Below are positions 39,658-44,370 of a DNA stretch of 44,370 bases, one piece after another. This DNA is from Flavobacteriia bacterium (GTDB lineage: Bacteria; Bacteroidota; Bacteroidia; Flavobacteriales; Flavobacteriaceae). Position 1 is the stretch's first letter, and every line of letters starts with the position of its first letter. Where the stretch lies: assembly GCA_013298525.1 (NCBI GenBank), contig JAAFHW010000014.1, positions 1 through 44,370 of the forward strand, read 5' to 3'. The position numbers were made by a program, and so were the translations under genes. The notes beneath the pieces are model-generated. The model was not told the DNA's origin. It did no database searches and saw only the letters and a list, made by a program, of their open reading frames with translations.

Positions 39658-40146
39658 AAAATCCTTTTACTTTCCGATACGCACAGTCATATTGACGATA
39701 CTATTTTAAAATATGTAAATCTAGCTGATGAAGTTTGGCATGCCGGAGATATTGGTGATTTGGTTGTAACCGATACAATTAAAAAGCTAAAACCACTTCG
39801 AGCAGTTTATGGAAACATTGACGACGACAAAGCTCGAATGGAATTTCCTTTAAATAATCGCTTCCTGTGCGAAGGAGTTGATGTATGGATTACACATATT
39901 GGCGGTTATCCCGGAAAATACAATCAAGCTGTTCGTGAGGAATTGAAGTTAAATCCACCAAAATTGTTCATATGCGGACATTCCCATATATTAAAGGTGC
40001 AATTTGATAAAACATTGAATTTACTTCACATGAATCCAGGAGCTTGTGGAATTTCAGGATTTCATCAAGTGCGAACAATGCTACGATTTGAAATCGATGG
40101 CGATAAAATTCAGAGTTTGGAGATTATTGAAATAGGTAAGAAGTAG
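39652..40146 (+). CDS. YfcE/MJ0936 family metallophosphoesterase
   Basis: 164 residues with the calcineurin-like metal site: LLLSDTHSH (Asp8, His10), EVWHAGDIGD (Asp33), VYGNIDD (Asn55), and ICGHSHILK plus the MNPGA loop. Members hydrolyse phosphodiesters with Mn or similar metals; the natural substrate is unknown. Convergent with the next gene, 10 bases between stops. Confidence 0.94.
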   Translation: MKKILLLSDTHSHIDDTILKYVNLADEVWHAGDIGDLVVTDTIKKLKPLRAVYGNIDDDKARMEFPLNNRFLCEGVDVWITHIGGYPGKYNQAVREELKLNPPKLFICGHSHILKVQFDKTLNLLHMNPGACGISGFHQVRTMLRFEIDGDKIQSLEIIEIGKK

Positions 40147-40156
40147 ATATTGAATT

Positions 40157-40756
40157 TTACAAGATTGTCATTTCAAAAACAAAAAAATGAGGAATTTTGT
40201 TCTTTTCATAAATTTTATCAGGAGTTTCACTTGCAGCTACTTCGCACCAAGAAGCAGAACCATCTTTGTGATATTCGGGTGTTGTTAAGAGCAAGAAAAT
40301 GAATGGTTTGTTAAATTGTAAGTCATTTTCTTTTATTGGAATTTCTTTTAAAATATAATCTTCAGCATATTTAGATTGTAACTTAAAGGAATATTTTTTT
40401 GTGCTGTATCTGTTAAAGTACAAGCAAAGGTCGTAGTTGTTTTTGGTTCTTTTTCCTAAAATATTAAATTTGAATGTTGTTGAATCTATAATGGCATAGT
40501 ATTCATTATTACTTTTAACTAAACAAGTTGTATTAACCAACAAACCATTTTTGTACTCTTTTAAATTTATGATGTAATTTTTATTTACAAGATCTTTACT
40601 TGAAATTGAACTCTGAGAAAAATTAATTCCCTCGAAACTTAAATAATTAGTAATCATTTTTTTATCTGAAGGATTGTATTCTGATTTAAAATTAAAATCT
40701 TGGGCAAAACTTGATAAAGAAAGACATAAACAAATTATGGATAATAAATTTTTCAT
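40157..40756 (-). CDS. Exported protein of unknown function
   Basis: 199 residues from the ATG at 40756 (MKNLLSIICLCLSLSSFAQ), which gives a clean signal peptide; the open frame to 40825 runs through promoter and repeat sequence and is discarded. The mature protein is Lys/Asn/Tyr-rich and mostly beta by appearance, with WCEVAASETPDKIYE near the end. No family is recognised. A -7 box TATATTTG is at the right distance. Confidence 0.75.
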   Translation of the reverse strand: MKNLLSIICLCLSLSSFAQDFNFKSEYNPSDKKMITNYLSFEGINFSQSSISSKDLVNKNYIINLKEYKNGLLVNTTCLVKSNNEYYAIIDSTTFKFNILGKRTKNNYDLCLYFNRYSTKKYSFKLQSKYAEDYILKEIPIKENDLQFNKPFIFLLLTTPEYHKDGSASWCEVAASETPDKIYEKNKIPHFFVFEMTIL

Positions 40757-40780
40757 AAGATTTAATGATTGATTTAAATT

Positions 40781-40788
40781 CAAATATA
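40781..40788 (-). promoter_or_regulatory. -7 box for the exported protein at 40756
   Basis: The minus strand reads TATATTTG, an exact TAnnTTTG match. A six-base T run separates it from tandem CACAGATT repeats upstream. Confidence 0.5.
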
Positions 40789-40791
40789 AAA

Positions 40792-40812
40792 AAATCTGTG
40801 AATCTGTGGCTA
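40792..40812 (-). repeat. CACAGATT repeat, second copy of the parC-fhs palindrome arm
   Basis: Matches one arm of the palindrome at 10238-10292 (AATCTGTGAATCTGTGGC), extended by TAC as at 10236. Read on the minus strand it is GTAGC, CACAGATT-type units in tandem, then a T run and the -7 box. Confidence 0.75.
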
Positions 40813-40823
40813 CTATTTCAAAC

Positions 40824-40852
40824 AAAAAAATCCCAGATTTTCATCCAGGATT
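40824..40852 (-). terminator. Terminator of the DUF4293 gene
   Basis: AATCC pairs with GGATT and GAT with ATC around a CA/CA internal loop (40829-40852). Seven T follow on the minus strand. It lies 31 bases after the DUF4293 stop. Confidence 0.7.
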
Positions 40853-40883
40853 TTCTTCGCACTAATAAACTAAGTTTATAGGT

Positions 40884-41297
40884 TTATCTCAATCGGTCAA
40901 CAGATTTTACGAGATCTTCATCCTTCTTGATGGCTTTGTTGGCCAAAACCAGCATTACGATAGAAATGATAGGTAGAAACATCCCAATACCTTTCTCAGA
41001 AACTACAGGAGTTTCTCCAGATAAATTTAGTGAACGATAAACAAATAATCCTAATAAAATTAAATTTAATATCATATTCAATCTGTTAAAAACAAATTGT
41101 TGTTGTCTTTTCTTAAACGATATTATACTCAAAACAGTTAGAGCTGTACTCAATCCAAACAAAACTTGGTATAGCATTTTACTCATAAAATAGAATTCTT
41201 TTCCATCTTCAAATTTCCAAAGCGGAAACACAAATGGAAGCACTCCTACAAGAATAAATACAATAGCTAAATAAACGGTTTGAATTCTTTGTAACAT
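40884..41297 (-). CDS. DUF4293 family membrane protein
   Basis: 137 residues with four membrane helices (about 5-25, 45-62, 75-91 and 105-121) and a charged C-terminus KDEDLVKSVDRLR. MLQRIQTVYLAI at the start and FKKRQQQFVFNRLN after helix 2 fit DUF4293. It diverges from rho, an arrangement I associate with Flavobacteriia. Function unknown. Confidence 0.88.
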   Translation of the reverse strand: MLQRIQTVYLAIVFILVGVLPFVFPLWKFEDGKEFYFMSKMLYQVLFGLSTALTVLSIISFKKRQQQFVFNRLNMILNLILLGLFVYRSLNLSGETPVVSEKGIGMFLPIISIVMLVLANKAIKKDEDLVKSVDRLR

Positions 41298-41315
41298 TAT
41301 TACTTATTTATAACG

Positions 41316-41323
41316 CAAAAATA
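41316..41323 (-). promoter_or_regulatory. -7 box for the DUF4293 gene
   Basis: The minus strand reads TATTTTTG, an exact TAnnTTTG match, 18 bases before the ATG. Confidence 0.5.
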
Positions 41324-41368
41324 TATTTTCTTTTTTTAAAAAACTATTGCTTGATATAAAATTATTCT

Positions 41369-41376
41369 TATTATTG
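41369..41376 (+). promoter_or_regulatory. Possible -7 box for rho
   Basis: TATTATTG is one base from TAnnTTTG, with TTG 19 bases upstream (41347-41349). It would give a leader of about 100 bases, enough for autoregulation of rho. No other feature is seen in 41324-41479. Confidence 0.3.
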
Positions 41377-41479
41377 CATAACAAATCCGTAAGTACTTCA
41401 AAAACACGGAGGTTCCAATAAAAAAATCACCACACATTTTGTATTGTCATTCAATCCATTAATATATATATAAACATTT

Positions 41480-43228
41480 ATGTTTGATAGTTCTGCATTA
41501 AAAGGAATGAAGTTATCTGAACTTCAAGAAATTGCCAAATTGGCTAAAACCATAAAATTTAACGGTGTAAAGAAAGATGCTTTAATTGAGCAAATCTTAC
41601 AACATCAAGCCGCAACTTCATCTGATACTTCTCAAGAAAAAGTAGCTGCACCAAAAGAAGAGAAAGTAAAAAGAGCTAGAATCGCTCCTGATGCTTCTCC
41701 GAAAATTGAAAAAAAATCGAAAGACTTATTTTCTGAAACTCCTGTTGAACAAGTAGAACCTTCAGTTCAAGAAGAAGTTGCTCCAATAAACGAAGTAGCT
41801 TCCAAACCTGAGAAATTTCAAAAGAAACCTAAGTTTGTAAAACCTACAAAGGTTAAATCAGAAGAGAATACAGCAGAAAGTACTCCAAAAGAAGAAGAAA
41901 CTTCAACCGAAGGAATTCAAGAAGCTACAGAAAATGCTCCTGTAAAACATCAAAATCCGAATCAGAAGCATAAAAACCAGAACCCAAATCAAAACCCAAA
42001 CCAGAATCCGAATCAAAACGGTAATGGTAACGGAAATCCAAATCAGAATCCAAATCAAAACCCAAATTTCAAGAATAAAAACAAACCAAACTTCCGTGAT
42101 GCCGATTACGAATTTGACGGAATTATTGAAAGTGAAGGTGTTTTAGAAATGATGCCTGACGGATATGGGTTTTTACGTTCATCCGATTATAATTACTTAG
42201 CTTCACCAGATGATATTTATCTTTCAACATCACAAATTCGTTTGTTCGGATTAAAAACTGGTGATACTGTAAAAGGAGTGGTGCGTCCTCCAAAAGAAGG
42301 AGAAAAGTTTTTCCCATTAGTAAGAGTTTTAAAAATAAATGGTCACGATCCGCAAGTCGTTCGCGATAGAGTTTCTTTTGATCATTTAACCCCAATATTT
42401 CCACAAGAAAAATTCAGAATTGCCGACAGACAAGCCAGTACTTCTACAAGAATAATCGATTTATTTTCACCAATAGGAAAAGGACAACGTGGAATGATTG
42501 TCGCACAACCAAAAACAGGTAAAACAATGTTATTAAAAGACATTGCCAATGCTATTGCTGCCAATCATCCAGAGGTTTATTTAATTGTTTTATTGATAGA
42601 TGAACGTCCAGAAGAGGTAACCGATATGCAACGTAGCGTTCGTGGTGAGGTTATCGCTTCAACTTTCGATCGTGAACCAATGGAACACGTTAAAATTGCT
42701 AATATTGTTCTTGAAAAATCTAAACGTTTGGTAGAATGTGGTCATGATGTAGTGATTCTTTTAGATTCGATTACACGTTTGGCAAGAGCATATAATACCG
42801 TTCAACCTGCATCAGGAAAAGTACTTTCTGGTGGAGTTGACGCCAATGCTTTGCAAAAACCAAAACGTTTCTTCGGAGCAGCTCGTAATGTAGAAAACGG
42901 TGGTTCGTTAAGTATCATCGCAACAGCATTGACTGAAACTGGTTCGAAAATGGATGAAGTAATCTTCGAAGAATTCAAAGGAACAGGTAACATGGAATTA
43001 CAGTTAGACAGAAAAATTGCTAATCGTAGAATTTTCCCAGCCATCGATTTAACATCTTCAAGTACACGTCGCGACGATTTATTATTAGACGAAAACACAT
43101 TAAAACGCATGTGGATTTTACGTAAATTCTTAGCCGACATGAACCCAGTAGAAGCAATGGATACCATAAATGATAAAATCAAAAAGACCAGAAATAACGA
43201 AGAGTTTTTGATTTCTATGAATGATTAA
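41480..43228 (+). CDS. rho: Transcription termination factor Rho with a long disordered insert
   Basis: 582 residues against about 420 in E. coli. The Rho N-terminal helical domain (about 1-40, [20 protein letters not shown]) is followed by a low-complexity insert (about 45-205), first Lys/Glu/Pro-rich, then repeats of NQNP and NGNG. The RNA-binding cold-shock-like domain starts near 209 ([15 protein letters not shown]). The ATPase has Walker A QPKTGKTM (about 342-349), the LIDERPEE motif, [15 protein letters not shown], and the Q/R-loop region [16 protein letters not shown]. The hexamer travels on RNA and ends transcription. Own terminator downstream. Confidence 0.96.
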   Translation: MFDSSALKGMKLSELQEIAKLAKTIKFNGVKKDALIEQILQHQAATSSDTSQEKVAAPKEEKVKRARIAPDASPKIEKKSKDLFSETPVEQVEPSVQEEVAPINEVASKPEKFQKKPKFVKPTKVKSEENTAESTPKEEETSTEGIQEATENAPVKHQNPNQKHKNQNPNQNPNQNPNQNGNGNGNPNQNPNQNPNFKNKNKPNFRDADYEFDGIIESEGVLEMMPDGYGFLRSSDYNYLASPDDIYLSTSQIRLFGLKTGDTVKGVVRPPKEGEKFFPLVRVLKINGHDPQVVRDRVSFDHLTPIFPQEKFRIADRQASTSTRIIDLFSPIGKGQRGMIVAQPKTGKTMLLKDIANAIAANHPEVYLIVLLIDERPEEVTDMQRSVRGEVIASTFDREPMEHVKIANIVLEKSKRLVECGHDVVILLDSITRLARAYNTVQPASGKVLSGGVDANALQKPKRFFGAARNVENGGSLSIIATALTETGSKMDEVIFEEFKGTGNMELQLDRKIANRRIFPAIDLTSSSTRRDDLLLDENTLKRMWILRKFLADMNPVEAMDTINDKIKKTRNNEEFLISMND

Positions 43229-43245
43229 TTTTAATTATTAAATAT

Positions 43246-43277
43246 AAAAAAACCGAGCAGCAATGTTCGGTTTTTTT
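43246..43277 (+). terminator. Terminator of rho
   Basis: ACCGA (43252-43256) pairs with TCGGT (43267-43271), extended by A-T pairs to about 11 bp, and is followed by a T run. It lies 18 bases after the rho stop. Confidence 0.85.
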
Positions 43278-43283
43278 GTTTTT

Positions 43284-43384
43284 AGGAGCGAATGGCTTGG
43301 GAGTTTTTGGTTTCCGTGTTCCTGCTATCCATTACAATCTCGTCCCAAAAGACGAGATTTTCATTACTATCAGAGCTAGTTAGT
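43284..43384. repeat. Structured intergenic element between rho and trxB
   Basis: About 100 gene-free bases centred on a 9-bp perfect hairpin, AATCTCGTC (43336-43344) with GACGAGATT (43351-43359). The flanks contain GCTATCCATTAC on the left and CATTACTATCAGAGCTAG on the right, so CATTAC and CTATC/TATC recur in swapped order. The boundary words (AGGAGCGAATGG, CTATCC, AGCTAG) resemble interspersed elements of Flavobacterium intergenic DNA. No ORF of note. It makes up most of the 43229-43534 gap. Confidence 0.5.
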
Positions 43385-43426
43385 AATCTTTAAACACTAA
43401 ATTCAGTTTTCAAAAGATATTTTTCT

Positions 43427-43462
43427 AAAAAAAAAAGCCATTCCAATAAAGGAACAGCTTTT
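43427..43462 (-). terminator. Terminator of trxB
   Basis: AAAAGC/GCTTTT and TTCC/GGAA pair around a CA/CA internal loop and a 6-base loop (43433-43462). A run of about ten T follows on the minus strand. It lies about 70 bases after the trxB stop, beyond the ATTCGTGAA repeats. Confidence 0.75.
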
Positions 43463-43489
43463 ATAATTCGTGAAATCTATGTTCAAATA

Positions 43490-43525
43490 ATTCGTGAAAA
43501 TTCGTGAAATTCGTGAAATTCGTGT
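43490..43525. repeat. ATTCGTGAA tandem repeats in the trxB 3' region
   Basis: ATTCGTGAA-type units start at 43490, 43500, 43509 and 43518 (spacing 10, 9, 9), and a lone copy starts at 43466. They lie between the trxB stop codon and its terminator, so they would be transcribed as 3' UTR. Confidence 0.8.
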
Positions 43526-43534
43526 AAAAAAATA

Positions 43535-44370
43535 TTACTCCTTAGCAGCCAAATATCTTTCAGCATCCAAAGCTGCCATACAACCAGTTCCAGCAGCAGT
43601 AATAGCTTGTCTGTAAACGTGGTCAGCCGCATCACCACCAACAAAAACTCCAGCAACATTCGTTTTAGAAGTTCCAGGAATGTTTACAATATAACCTGTT
43701 TCGTCTAATGTTAAATAGTCTTTAAAAATATCCGTATTTGGTTTATGTCCAATAGCTACAAAAAATCCAGTTGCAGGAATTTCAAGTTCTTCGTTTGTAG
43801 TTTTGTTTAAAGCTTTTACGCTAGTAACAACTTGTCCGTCACCAAGAACTTCAACTGTATCGTGGTTCATTAAAATTGTGATATTCTCAGTATTTCTAAC
43901 GCGTTGTTCCATGATTTTAGAAGCTCTAAATTTCTCACTTCTTACCAACATTGTAACTTTTTTACAAAGTTTAGATAAATAATGCGCTTCTTCACATGCA
44001 GAATCTCCAGCTCCAACAATTACAACTTCTTGGTTTCTGTAGAAAAATCCGTCGCAAACCGCACAAGCAGAAACACCTCCACCCATATTCAAATAATGTT
44101 GTTCAGATGGTAAACCTAAATATTTAGCCGTTGCACCAGTTGAAATGATTACGGTTTCGCAGTGAATTTCTTTAGTGTCATTAATCCACACTTTGTGAAT
44201 ATCTCCAGAGAAATCTACTTTTGTAGCCCAACCATCACGAACATCAGTTCCAAAACGTTTGGCTTGTTCTTCAATACCAATCATCATTTGTGGTCCAGTA
44301 ATTCCTTCAGGATTTCCAGGCCAGTTTTCTACTTCATTGGTGGTTGTTAGTTGTCCACCAGGTTGTGTTC
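43535..44370 (-). CDS. trxB: Thioredoxin-disulfide reductase, 5' part outside the window
   Basis: The frame is open to the right edge; reading on from there gives TQPGGQLTTTNEVENWPG, so the gene starts beyond 44370 and the ATG at 44287 is internal. About 278 residues are seen, lacking roughly the first 40 with the FAD-binding GxGxxG. The redox-active pair is CAVC in SACAVCDGFFYR. The NADPH site is VVIVGAGDSACEEA, and VFVGGDAADHVYRQAITAAGTGC is the C-terminal FAD motif. It reduces thioredoxin with NADPH. Followed by ATTCGTGAA repeats and a terminator. Confidence 0.95.
   Translation of the reverse strand, partial: TQPGGQLTTTNEVENWPGNPEGITGPQMMIGIEEQAKRFGTDVRDGWATKVDFSGDIHKVWINDTKEIHCETVIISTGATAKYLGLPSEQHYLNMGGGVSACAVCDGFFYRNQEVVIVGAGDSACEEAHYLSKLCKKVTMLVRSEKFRASKIMEQRVRNTENITILMNHDTVEVLGDGQVVTSVKALNKTTNEELEIPATGFFVAIGHKPNTDIFKDYLTLDETGYIVNIPGTSKTNVAGVFVGGDAADHVYRQAITAAGTGCMAALDAERYLAAKE

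Noticed and set aside
40757..40825. N-terminal extension of the exported protein at 40157-40756
   Set aside because: It would run through a -7 box and a dispersed repeat and hide a clear signal peptide starting at 40756.
43535..44287. ATG at 44287 as the trxB start
   Set aside because: The frame stays open to the window edge and the upstream residues match thioredoxin reductase (GGQLTTTNEVENWPG).

Overview
The window looks like chromosomal DNA of a low-GC member of the Bacteroidota, most likely Flavobacterium or a close relative. The evidence is a CarboxypepD_reg/TonB-dependent receptor, many Flavobacteriia-type unknown families (DUF1572, DUF6048, DUF6452, DUF5362, DUF4293, the CCC-motif membrane family), a Rho with a long Asn/Gln-rich insert, and promoters with the Bacteroidota -7 box TAnnTTTG instead of a sigma70-type -10 box. 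Almost all genes are housekeeping. I see no rRNA, tRNA, CRISPR array, insertion sequence, prophage or recognisable defence island.

Layout. 1-2850 (minus): the first codons of a gene leaving the left edge, then a TonB-dependent receptor. 2995-11994 (plus): ychF, a lipoprotein, parE, a small exported protein, parC and fhs. 12072-18076 (minus): a tightly packed run of ten genes, from a SAM methyltransferase and a ZIP transporter through murQ with a putative cell-wall cysteine hydrolase to terC. 18221-19662 (plus): a THUMP RNA methyltransferase and a small membrane protein. 19684-22879 (minus): rlmD, DUF6452, DUF6048 and a membrane protein. 22957-26801 (plus): DUF1697, an unusual Nramp transporter, rocD and DUF5362. 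26874-27505 (minus): a CCC-motif protein and DUF2752. 27597-29532 (plus): a 59-residue membrane protein, Smr/DUF2027 and a cysteine desulfurase. 29534-39477 (minus): DUF1801, SIMPL, an MlaEFD-type lipid transporter, an AraC-family regulator, lpdA, a HExxH protein, DUF2238, an ABC exporter and truA. 39652-40146 (plus): a YfcE-like phosphoesterase. 40157-41297 (minus): an exported protein and DUF4293. 41480-43228 (plus): rho. 43535 to the right edge (minus): trxB, incomplete.

The least ordinary material is in the intergenic DNA. Short tandem repeats (octamers at rocD, lpdA and the gene starting at 40756; looser repeats at the Nramp gene) end a few T-rich bases before a -7 box, where a -33 box would be expected. 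Other repeats sit at gene borders: a 28-bp perfect inverted repeat flanks truA and includes the start codons of both neighbours; a 30-bp AG-rich inverted repeat flanks a lipoprotein gene; an 18-bp perfect palindrome lies between parC and fhs, and one arm recurs at 40792-40812; a structured element and ATTCGTGAA repeats lie between rho and trxB. At protein level the points of note are a four-cysteine insert in RocD, an Nramp protein without the usual metal-binding motifs, an Ala at the classical quinolone Ser position of ParC, and a likely NlpC/P60-like enzyme coupled to MurQ.

The only gene-free stretch over 300 bases is 43229-43534; it holds the rho terminator, a structured repeat element, the trxB terminator and the ATTCGTGAA repeats. 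All assignments come from reading the sequence; no database search was run.
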